Part shown: piece by piece, positions 32,691-38,630 of the stretch
Layout of the letters: each line of letters starts with the position of its first letter
Position numbering within the stretch: the stretch's first letter is position 1
Assembly: GCA_902494585.1 (NCBI GenBank)
Contig: CABUUD010000007.1
Span: forward strand, 1-38,630
DNA from: an uncultured Collinsella sp.
Lineage (GTDB): Bacteria > Actinomycetota > Coriobacteriia > Coriobacteriales > Coriobacteriaceae
DNA: 38,630 bases
Direction: 5' to 3'
Position numbers and translations under genes: made by a program
The notes under the pieces: generated by a model
Seen by the model: the letters and a program-made list of their open reading frames with translations, nothing else
What the model was told of the DNA's origin: nothing
Database searches by the model: none

Positions 32691-33527
32691 ATGGCAACTA
32701 TCGAAGAGCTTGAGTCCCTGCGCTGGGACCTCCGCCGCGATTGCGTCGACATCATCATGGCCGGCGCTGGCGGCCACATCGGCGGCGACATGTCGGTGAT
32801 CGACGCCCTCATGACCCTCTACGCCAACCATCTGAACATTTCGCCCGAGACCGTCGACGATCCCAACCGCGACCGCTTCGTGCTTTCCAAGGGCCATGCC
32901 ATGGAGGCCTACTACGCGGTGCTCTGCCACGAGGGTTATCTGGACCTCGACGACGTCAAGGCCCGCTTCTCCAAATTCGGCAGCCCCTACATCGGCCACC
33001 CCAACAACAAGCTCAAGGGCATCGAGATGAACTCGGGCTCGCTGGGTCACGGCCTGCCCGTTGCCGTGGGCATGGCGCTTGCCGGCAAGATGGACGGCCG
33101 CGACTACCGCGTCTACACCATCATGGGCGATGGCGAGCTTGCCGAGGGCTCGGTCTGGGAGGGCGCCATGAGCGGCGGCAACTACCAGCTCGATAACCTG
33201 TGCGCGCTCGTGGACCGCAACCGCTTGCAGATCAGTGGCAGCACCGAGGACGTCATGAAGCAGGACTCGCAGGAGGAGCGCTGGGCCGCCTTCGGTTGGA
33301 ACGTGCTTTCCATTCCGGGCAACGACGTTCAGGCCATCGACGCTGCGCTGACGCTTGCTGCCGAGACCAAGGGAAAGCCCACGGTCATCATCCTCAACAC
33401 GGTGAAGGGCTACGGCTCGTCCGTCATGGAGGACAAGGCCGCCTGGCATCATCACCTGCCCAACGATGAGGAATATGCCCAGATCATCACCGATTTCGCT
33501 GCCCATAAGGAGGCCATCAATGGCTAA
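32691..33527 (+). CDS. Transketolase, N-terminal subunit
   Basis: Thiamine-diphosphate-binding half of a split transketolase, 278 residues. GHAMEAYYAVL, the GDG motif in IMGDGELAEGS, and DRNRLQISG (Mg2+/diphosphate contacts) are in place. The second half is encoded by the next gene; together they are close to the two N-terminal domains plus the C-terminal domain of a normal transketolase. The start codon lies 2 nt after the isomerase stop; GAGGAG (32678-32683) is the ribosome-binding site. The stop overlaps the next start by 8 nt, so the two subunits are made together. Confidence 0.93.
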   Translation: MATIEELESLRWDLRRDCVDIIMAGAGGHIGGDMSVIDALMTLYANHLNISPETVDDPNRDRFVLSKGHAMEAYYAVLCHEGYLDLDDVKARFSKFGSPYIGHPNNKLKGIEMNSGSLGHGLPVAVGMALAGKMDGRDYRVYTIMGDGELAEGSVWEGAMSGGNYQLDNLCALVDRNRLQISGSTEDVMKQDSQEERWAAFGWNVLSIPGNDVQAIDAALTLAAETKGKPTVIILNTVKGYGSSVMEDKAAWHHHLPNDEEYAQIITDFAAHKEAING

Positions 33528-34461
33528 CAAGATCGCCAACCGCAAGGTTATCTGCGACACGCTGCTCGAGGCTGCGAAGACCGATAAGGATATCGTCGTC
33601 CTGTGCTCCGACTCCCGCGGCTCCGCGTCGCTCACGCCGTTCTTTGATCAGTATCCCCAGCAGTCCGTTGAGGTCGGCATCGCCGAGCAGGACCTGGTGA
33701 GCATCGCCGCCGGCATGGCTTCGTGCGGCAAGAAGGCCTGGGCCGCTTCGCCGGCGTCCTTTGTGACCACGCGCTCGTATGAGCAGTGCAAGGTCGATGT
33801 CTCGTACTCCAACACCAATGTCAAGCTCATCGGCATCTCGGGCGGCGTGTCCTACGGCGCCTTGGGCATGAGCCATCACTCCGCGCAGGATATCGCCGCC
33901 ATGAGCGCGATTCCCAACATGCGTGTGTATCTGCCGAGCGACCGCTTCCAGACCGCCGAGCTCGTGCGGGCCTTGGTCGCCGACAACAAGCCGGCCTACA
34001 TCCGCGTGGGCCGTAACCCGGTCGAGGACGTGTACACCGAGGACGAGTGCCCGTTCCAGATGGATCGCGCCACCTGGGTGCGCCGCGGCACCGATGTAAC
34101 GCTCGTCGCTACCGGCGAGATGGTCCGCCATGCCGTGGACGCTGCCGACCTGCTGGCCGAGCAGGGCATCTCGGCAACGGTACTCGACATGTACTGCGTC
34201 AAGCCGCTCGACGCCGAGGCCGTGATTGAGGCCGCCGGTGCCACGCGCGCCGTCGTGACCGTCGAGGAGCACAGCCCCTTCGGCGGTCTGGGCTCTATGG
34301 TCGCGCAGGTGGTGGGCGAGCATTGCCCGCGCCCGGTCAAGTGCCTCTCCCTGCCCGACGCGCCGGTCATCACCGGCACGAGCCCCGAGGTCTTTGCACA
34401 CTACGGCCTGACGGGTGTCGGAATCGCCAAGACCGTTGCCGAATTCCTGCCCGCAGAGTAA
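33520..34461 (+). CDS. Transketolase, C-terminal subunit
   Basis: Pyrimidine-binding and C-terminal domains of the split transketolase, 313 residues. GIAEQDLVSIAAGMAS contains the catalytic glutamate that activates the thiamine ring. SHHSAQDIAAMSAIPNMRVYLPSD and the C-terminal VVTVEEHSPFGGLG region are characteristic. AAGGAGG immediately precedes the ATG at 33520, inside the end of the partner gene. Split transketolases occur both for the pentose phosphate pathway and in dedicated sugar operons such as those for apulose-4-phosphate or sulfofructose; the operon setting here favours a dedicated one. Confidence 0.93.
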   Translation: MANKIANRKVICDTLLEAAKTDKDIVVLCSDSRGSASLTPFFDQYPQQSVEVGIAEQDLVSIAAGMASCGKKAWAASPASFVTTRSYEQCKVDVSYSNTNVKLIGISGGVSYGALGMSHHSAQDIAAMSAIPNMRVYLPSDRFQTAELVRALVADNKPAYIRVGRNPVEDVYTEDECPFQMDRATWVRRGTDVTLVATGEMVRHAVDAADLLAEQGISATVLDMYCVKPLDAEAVIEAAGATRAVVTVEEHSPFGGLGSMVAQVVGEHCPRPVKCLSLPDAPVITGTSPEVFAHYGLTGVGIAKTVAEFLPAE

Positions 34462-34464
34462 TTG

Positions 34465-34499
34465 GAATGTGACAAAGGGACCGTCCCTTTGTCACATTC
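34465..34499. repeat. Perfect 16-bp palindrome between transketolase and kinase genes
   Basis: GAATGTGACAAAGGGA (34465-34480) and its exact complement (34484-34499) enclose a CCG loop; four T residues follow (34501-34504). It can act as a terminator or attenuator before the kinase gene, and its GGGAC-GTCCC core links it to the other repeats in this window. It starts 4 nt after the transketolase stop codon. Confidence 0.8.
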
Positions 34500-34517
34500 G
34501 TTTTGAAAGGGGTGGCC

Positions 34518-36008
34518 ATGGGCCGCTACATCATCGGAATCGATCAATCCACGCAGGGCACCAAGGCGCTGCTGGTAGACGAGGGCGGCCATCTGATTCA
34601 TCGTGCCGACCGCTCGCATCGCCAGATTGTCAACGAAGCCGGCTGGGTGAGCCATGATCCGGCCGAGATTGCCACCAATGTGCTGGCCGTGGCGCGTGCC
34701 GTGGTGGAGGAGACCGGGGTCGATCCGGCCGACGTCGCCGGCATCGGCATCTCCAACCAGCGCGAGACCACCGTTGCATGGAACCGCACGACGGGCGAGA
34801 CACTGTGCGACGCCGTGGTGTGGCAGTGCGCCCGCGCCCGCGAGCTGTGCGACGAGCTGACCGCGCGCGAGGGTGTGGCCGAGCTGGTGCGCGACACGAC
34901 GGGTCTGGTGCTCTCGCCCTACTATCCGGCGGGCAAGATGGCCTGGATCCTTGCGAACGTTCCCGCTGCTGCCGAGGCCGCGGCGGCAGGCGAGCTGTGC
35001 CTGGGCACCATCGATGCCTGGGTGGTCTGGACGCTCACGGGCGGCGCGGAGTTTCGCTGCGACTGGTCCAATGCCAGCCGCACGCAGCTCTTTGACCTGC
35101 GCCGTGGCTGCTGGAGCGAGCCGGTGTGCGAGGCCTTTGGCGTCGACGTGGCCTGCCTGCCGCAGGTGACCGATTCCGATGGCCTGTTCGGCATGACGGA
35201 TCTGGGCGGCTTTTTGCCAGCGCCCGTGCCCATTCACGGCGTGCTGGGCGACAGCCACGCGGCCTTGTTCGCGCAGGGCTGCCACAGCCGCGGTATGGCT
35301 AAGGCGACCTATGGCACCGGCAGCTCGGTCATGATGAACGTCGGCGACGAGTTCGTTGCCAGCTCGCACGGGCTTTCGAGCTCGCTCGCATGGCGTATGG
35401 ACGGCGTGACCGAGTACGTGCTCGAGGGCAACGTGAGCTACGCCGGTGCTGTCAAGACGTGGCTGCGCGACAATCTGGAGCTCATCAATAACCCCGAGGA
35501 AGTTACCGACCTGTGCTACGCCGCCAATCCGGCGAGCCGCGTCTACTTTGTGCCGGCGTTTACCGGTTTGGGCGCGCCGCACTGGGCGAGTGACGCCGAG
35601 GGCTGCGTCTTTGGCATGACGCGTACCACGGGTCGCGCGGAGTTCGTAAAAGCTGCAGACGAATCGATTGCCTATCAAATCTTTGACGTAATTGACGCAA
35701 TGGTCGAGGATTCTGGCGCGGCACTTGCCGAGCTTCGCGTTGACGGCGGTCCCACGCGCGACGCGTACCTGATGCAGTTTGAGAGCGACTTGGTTGGCTC
35801 GCCCATCCGCATCGCGAGCAATGACGAGATGAGCGGCCTGGGCGCGGCCTGGGCCTGCGGTATTGCGCTGGGCATGTACACGCGCGATGTCGTCGACGTC
35901 TACGGCGCCCGCGGCATCGTGGAGCCGTCGATGCCCGCCGACAAGCGCGCCAAAAAGATCGCCGGCTGGCGCCACGCCGTGAAATCAACGATTGCCTACA
36001 CAGCCTAG
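34518..36008 (+). CDS. FGGY-family carbohydrate kinase (glycerol-kinase-like)
   Basis: Kinase of 496 residues in the FGGY family. ATP region IGIDQSTQGTKALLVD at the N-terminus, GISNQRETTVAWNR, GTIDAWVVWTLTGG and SNASRTQLFDL read like GlpK. The likely base is the Asp in GVLGDSHAALFAQ. Compared with GlpK, however, the Phe of the glycerol pocket (TYGTGCFLLMN) is Ser here (TYGTGSSVMMN) and the Gln after the catalytic Asp is Ser. Glycerol is therefore not an obvious substrate; a ketose made by the isomerase at 31288 fits the operon better. The start at 34518 has AAGGGG 5 nt upstream. Apulose, ribulose or erythrulose kinases are alternatives. Confidence 0.88.
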   Translation: MGRYIIGIDQSTQGTKALLVDEGGHLIHRADRSHRQIVNEAGWVSHDPAEIATNVLAVARAVVEETGVDPADVAGIGISNQRETTVAWNRTTGETLCDAVVWQCARARELCDELTAREGVAELVRDTTGLVLSPYYPAGKMAWILANVPAAAEAAAAGELCLGTIDAWVVWTLTGGAEFRCDWSNASRTQLFDLRRGCWSEPVCEAFGVDVACLPQVTDSDGLFGMTDLGGFLPAPVPIHGVLGDSHAALFAQGCHSRGMAKATYGTGSSVMMNVGDEFVASSHGLSSSLAWRMDGVTEYVLEGNVSYAGAVKTWLRDNLELINNPEEVTDLCYAANPASRVYFVPAFTGLGAPHWASDAEGCVFGMTRTTGRAEFVKAADESIAYQIFDVIDAMVEDSGAALAELRVDGGPTRDAYLMQFESDLVGSPIRIASNDEMSGLGAAWACGIALGMYTRDVVDVYGARGIVEPSMPADKRAKKIAGWRHAVKSTIAYTA

Positions 36009-36018
36009 AATGGTTTTT

Positions 36019-36057
36019 CTGGGACGGGGATTAAAAAATCATTGGTCCTCGTCCCAG
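36019..36057 (+). terminator. Hairpin after the kinase gene
   Basis: CTGGGACGGGGA and TCCTCGTCCCAG pair at 11 of 12 positions around a 15-nt loop containing TTAAAAAATC. No clear T-run follows. It shares the GGGAC/GTCCC core with the other repeats. Confidence 0.55.
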
Positions 36058-36058
36058 G

Positions 36059-36144
36059 TAGTCAATTTGGGACGGGGCTTTTTTGACTGGTATGATTGGT
36101 GCGACCATTCGAACCAGCTAAAAGAGCCCGTCCCAATTTGACTA
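36059..36144. repeat. 86-bp nested palindrome upstream of luxS
   Basis: Outer arms TAGTCAATTTGGGACGGG(G)CT (36059-36079) and AGCCCGTCCCAATTTGACTA (36125-36144) are inverted with one mismatch and one extra base. Inside lie CTGGT (36087-36091) / ACCAG (36113-36117) and TTGGT-gcg-ACCA. The element contains the likely luxS -10 box. Confidence 0.7.
36088..36096 (+). promoter_or_regulatory. Extended -10 promoter of luxS inside the palindrome
   Basis: TGG-TATGAT (TATGAT at 36091-36096) forms an extended -10. A poor -35 TTGGGA (36067-36072) lies 18 nt upstream. The transcript would start near 36103. Confidence 0.45.
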
Positions 36145-36159
36145 TCGAGAGGATCTGCC

Positions 36160-36648
36160 ATGGAGCGCATCGCGAGCTTTTCCGTTGACCATCTGCTGCT
36201 TGAGCCCGGCGTGTATGTGAGCCGCATCGACCGCGATCCGGCGACCGGCGCCGCCGTCACCACGTTTGACCTGCGCCTGACCACGCCCAACAAGGAGCCG
36301 GTCATGAACACGGCCGAGTGCCACACCATCGAGCACCTGGGCGCGACGTTCCTTCGCAACCATGCCGAGTGGTCGAGCCGCATTGTCTACTTTGGCCCCA
36401 TGGGCTGCCGCACGGGTTTTTACCTGGTCGTGTTTGGTGAGGTGACGAGCGAGGAGATTCTGTCGCTCGTGCGTGAGCTGTTCGAGTTTGTCGCCGGCTT
36501 TGAGGGCGATGTCCCCGGTGCCGCTCCCGAGGAGTGCGGTAACTATCTGGACCAGAACCTCCCCATGGCAAACTGGCTCGCACGCCGCTACCTCGACCGC
36601 GACCTGGCCGATATCGACGAGAAGCACCTGCATTATCAGCAGGCGTAA
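36160..36648 (+). CDS. luxS: S-ribosylhomocysteine lyase LuxS
   Basis: Metalloenzyme of 162 residues that cleaves S-ribosylhomocysteine to homocysteine and DPD, the precursor of autoinducer-2, in the activated methyl cycle. The metal ligands H55 and H59 (HTIEH) and C126 (ECGNYLDQN), the catalytic E58 and C83 (GPMGCRTGFY) are all present. Length is normal for LuxS. GAGAGGAT lies 6-8 nt before the ATG. It has its own promoter in the upstream palindrome and its own terminator, so it is a single-gene unit. Confidence 0.97.
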   Translation: MERIASFSVDHLLLEPGVYVSRIDRDPATGAAVTTFDLRLTTPNKEPVMNTAECHTIEHLGATFLRNHAEWSSRIVYFGPMGCRTGFYLVVFGEVTSEEILSLVRELFEFVAGFEGDVPGAAPEECGNYLDQNLPMANWLARRYLDRDLADIDEKHLHYQQA

Positions 36649-36676
36649 GGGCTTTATCGCCTAAAACGCACGGATT

Positions 36677-36708
36677 GGGCGCCTTCGCTTATGCGGGGGC
36701 GCCTTTTT
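36677..36708 (+). terminator. Intrinsic terminator of luxS
   Basis: GGGCGCC, CGC and their complements GCG, GGGCGCC form an interrupted stem around TTAT, followed by five T residues (36704-36708). Located about 30 nt after the stop. Confidence 0.88.
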
Positions 36709-36757
36709 GTTGAGTGGTCAGGACGAGCGTTCAAAATCGCTCATGTTTGTTCTAGAA

Positions 36758-36783
36758 TGTTCGTATAGTCACATTTACGAACA
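36758..36783. promoter_or_regulatory. Operator-like palindrome over the DUF4867 promoter
   Basis: TGTTCGTA (36758-36765) and TACGAACA (36776-36783) are perfect 8-bp inverted arms with a 10-bp spacer. The -10 TATAGT (36764-36769) overlaps the left arm and the right arm runs into the Shine-Dalgarno AGGAG (36783-36787). Another TGTTC lies at 36748-36752. Confidence 0.65.
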
Positions 36784-36792
36784 GGAGTGAAC

Positions 36793-37437
36793 ATGCATAT
36801 CTACCCTGTCTCTGATCCCGAGTTCAAGTCCTATGGCCGCGTGTGGGATGACGTTCCGTCCAGCCTGACCGCTCCACTCGTCGAGGCACTCGCGGCTACG
36901 TCCATCCCCGAGGGCAGCAAATACGTGGCCTCCGCGCCCGAGCTCGAGCAGGTTGAGGGCGCCGACACGCTCGGCCTGCTCATGTACGGCGGCCGCCCCT
37001 TCCAGCTCGGCTGGTGCAACGGCCACAACACACGACTCAACTGTCTGGAGTATCACCGCGCGAGTGAGTTTAACCTGGGCGCCCGCGACTTTATCCTGCT
37101 CGTGGCGCATCGCTGGGAGATCGAGGACGGAAAGCTCGATACCGCGTTCGTCAAGGCGTTCCGCGTGCCGGCGGGCAAGGTTGTCGAGGTCTTCAACACC
37201 ACGCTCCACTACACGCCGTGCATGGTCGATGAAAGCGGCTTCCAGGTGATGGTGGCGCTGCCCGCCGGTACCAACGGTCCGCGCCCCGAGGCTGCAACCG
37301 ACATGCCTGCCGCCGGTGACAGCTACTGCTACTGGAAGGCCGACAAGTGGGTCCTCTGCCATGCTGACAGCCCCAAGGCAGCCGAAGGCGGCTACGTGGG
37401 CCTCATCGGCAAAAACCTCGACATCACCTGCGACTAG
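36793..37437 (+). CDS. DUF4867 family protein
   Basis: Cytosolic protein of 214 residues resembling the DUF4867 family: PFQLGWCNGHNTRLNCLEYHRASEFNLG and the later HYTPC are typical. The beta-rich pattern with spaced histidines and glutamates suggests a cupin-like fold that could bind a metal and a small organic acid or sugar, similar to ureidoglycolate lyase. No reaction is established. The gene stands alone after luxS with its own promoter and a strong operator-like palindrome, so it is likely induced by a specific metabolite. ATG at 36793 is preferred over the in-frame GTG at 36787, which overlaps the ribosome-binding site. Confidence 0.75.
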   Translation: MHIYPVSDPEFKSYGRVWDDVPSSLTAPLVEALAATSIPEGSKYVASAPELEQVEGADTLGLLMYGGRPFQLGWCNGHNTRLNCLEYHRASEFNLGARDFILLVAHRWEIEDGKLDTAFVKAFRVPAGKVVEVFNTTLHYTPCMVDESGFQVMVALPAGTNGPRPEAATDMPAAGDSYCYWKADKWVLCHADSPKAAEGGYVGLIGKNLDITCD

Positions 37438-37450
37438 AATCTTCCATCTC

Positions 37451-37542
37451 AATCTGTAACATCTAGCGGGCTAAATCGTCTCTACCTGTTACAGATTTAG
37501 ACAAACTGCAGAGGACAGGCCGAACAATTTCAATCTGTAACA
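37451..37542. repeat. Triple AATCTGTAACA repeat between convergent genes
   Basis: AATCTGTAACA occurs at 37451-37461 and 37532-37542 and inverted (TGTTACAGATT) at 37487-37497. The first and inverted copies form an 11-bp hairpin with a 25-nt loop. The third copy is followed by the palindrome ACCGGGCCCGGT and T residues, a possible terminator for one or both convergent genes. Confidence 0.65.
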
Positions 37543-37562
37543 CCGGGCCCGGTTTTGGCTGC

Positions 37563-38630
37563 CTAGAGCTGGCTGCGCAGGTAGTCAGCCATATATGGTA
37601 CGGCGAAGCGCACGTAACCGCGGCGTGCCTGTTCGATAACGCCGGCGTCGATGAGGCGTCGGCGATACTTTTGCGCATAGTCGGGTGTGACTGACATGCG
37701 CTTCGCTACATCGGAAATGCGCGAAACGGCGTCTTCGTCATCAGTCATTGCGTCGAGAAACGCGACGTCTTGGTCCGATAGCGCGGCGAGCGTCGTTTCA
37801 CAAACATCGTTTTCGAAATCGGCCTTTGACGCTTCGATAGCTCCGTCGACTTGCTCTGGCGTTACGCGTTTTCCGGCCTTGCAGCGATTGGCGATGTTGT
37901 AGCCGATGAGCTGCAGCATATAGGGCGAACCTTGGGTTGCACGGGCGGCACGGAGGCGAAGATCGCCTGGAATATCAAGGTCGAGTTCTTCGAAAGCCCG
38001 CTGATAATATGTATCGACGTCTCCGACTGAAAGCGGTTCGAGCGTGACTTTGCGCGCGCGGTTGAGAAATGTCAGTACGCGGTCGTTGAGTGTCGCGGAG
38101 ACTGCTCCCGGGAGGCCCGCCATGACGAGCGCGACGTTGAGCCGTTCGCCGACCAGCTCTTGATAGGCGGTGACGAGCTGTCTGATCTCGGGTGAATTTG
38201 CTTGAAGCTCATCGATGAGGATGAGGATGCCGTGTCCCTGCTCGGTCAGTTTGCGCGCGAGCTGTGTGAGTTTGAACTGAAAGCTTTTGGTCTCCTGCAC
38301 GTCTCGTGTGAACTCGAGGCCTGCCGAGAAACCGAAGACGCTCAAACTGCCACCCGTAAGTTTGGGGAGACGATGCTTGTTGGCGTAAGGCTCGCCTGCT
38401 TCCTGGATCTTCTCAACAATGCGCTCGAGCATGTCCTCGGAGGCTACGGTGGGTGTGGCGACAACAAAGCCGAGCTTGCGTGCGCGATCGGCGAGCTCCC
38501 ACAGGAGAACCGTCTTGCCGCTGCCTCGCTGGCCGAGCATGAGCATGGCTCGGTCACGATTGCCAGGCTCCTGCTCAAGACCGGAGATGAATGTCGAAAT
38601 CACGTTCCCGCGCCCCACCAGATAGGACGG
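37563..38630 (-). CDS. AAA-type ATPase with C-terminal winged helix (5' end missing)
   Basis: Open to the right edge, so the true N-terminus lies outside; at least 355 residues are seen. Near the visible start YLVGRGNVISTFISGL is the usual entry motif of STAND/Orc1-like AAA proteins, followed by Walker A GQRGSGKT, Walker B ILILIDEL and a C-terminal winged-helix region (SRISDVAKRMSVTPDYAQKYRRRL). Such proteins bind ATP and often DNA or protein partners; examples occur in mobile elements, transport complexes and regulatory systems. The role here is unknown. A GTG at 38618 is in frame but cuts into the conserved VGR motif and is probably not the start. Confidence 0.8.
   Translation of the reverse strand, partial: PSYLVGRGNVISTFISGLEQEPGNRDRAMLMLGQRGSGKTVLLWELADRARKLGFVVATPTVASEDMLERIVEKIQEAGEPYANKHRLPKLTGGSLSVFGFSAGLEFTRDVQETKSFQFKLTQLARKLTEQGHGILILIDELQANSPEIRQLVTAYQELVGERLNVALVMAGLPGAVSATLNDRVLTFLNRARKVTLEPLSVGDVDTYYQRAFEELDLDIPGDLRLRAARATQGSPYMLQLIGYNIANRCKAGKRVTPEQVDGAIEASKADFENDVCETTLAALSDQDVAFLDAMTDDEDAVSRISDVAKRMSVTPDYAQKYRRRLIDAGVIEQARRGYVRFAVPYMADYLRSQL

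Noticed and set aside
31288..36008. Sulfoquinovose degradation by the sulfo-transketolase pathway
   Set aside because: That pathway needs a sulfolactaldehyde-handling enzyme and a sulfo-sugar isomerase set, and has no FGGY kinase step; none of those extra genes is present here.
34518..36008. Plain glycerol kinase (glpK)
   Set aside because: The overall resemblance is strong, but the glycerol-pocket Phe and the residue after the catalytic Asp are changed, and no glycerol facilitator or dehydrogenase is nearby.

Overview
This looks like a chromosomal segment of a Coriobacteriia gut actinobacterium, most likely Collinsella or a close relative. The evidence is the high G+C content with G/C-rich third codon positions, a diverged SLC11/NRAMP relative of the type studied in Eggerthella lenta, PTS and split-transketolase sugar operons, luxS, and many short palindromic repeats between genes. 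The genus is an inference. I see no tRNA, rRNA, CRISPR array, prophage or insertion sequence.

Layout. 1-319 is non-coding and rich in inverted repeats. 320-2091 (minus) is a NarL-type response regulator and its histidine kinase, divergent from a three-gene ABC exporter (2303-5630). 5746-9146 is a second exporter, an ATPase plus a large FtsX-type permease. 9311-10516 is a DUF362/ferredoxin protein and 10768-11733 (minus) a membrane-anchored alpha/beta hydrolase behind a promoter with paired operator-like palindromes. 11920-17717 carries mainly envelope and membrane genes: a PAQR/hemolysin-III protein, a CNNM/CorC protein, a stand-alone relative of the cyanophycin synthetase N-terminal domain, a YtxH protein, a PRC-barrel protein, and a polysaccharide deacetylase-like protein that has lost its metal-binding histidines.

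17718-21206 is a probable Mg2+ module: a structured leader of about 205 nt, a PRC-MgtE_N-CBS membrane protein lacking the MgtE pore motif, and an NRAMP-related transporter with magnesium-type replacements in its metal site. 21286-23502 (minus) is an acyltransferase-3/SGNH fusion. 23689-25663 is a nucleoside salvage pair (nucleoside hydrolase and ribokinase). 25761-29836 is a beta-glucoside operon controlled by a BglG-type antiterminator and two RAT-like RNA sites before a terminator. 30019-36008 is a LacI regulator followed by a sugar operon: FucI/AraA-like isomerase, two-subunit transketolase and a glycerol-kinase-like FGGY kinase of uncertain substrate. luxS, a DUF4867 gene with its own operator-like palindrome, and an incomplete AAA ATPase (minus, running off the right edge) close the window.

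The most interesting points are the Mg2+ module, the stand-alone cyanophycin-synthetase-N-like HxxEH protein, the deacetylase pseudoenzyme, the tandem RAT sites, and several families of palindromes that sit at or next to stop codons and share a GGGAC/GTCCC core. All functional statements come from reading the sequence; no database search was run.
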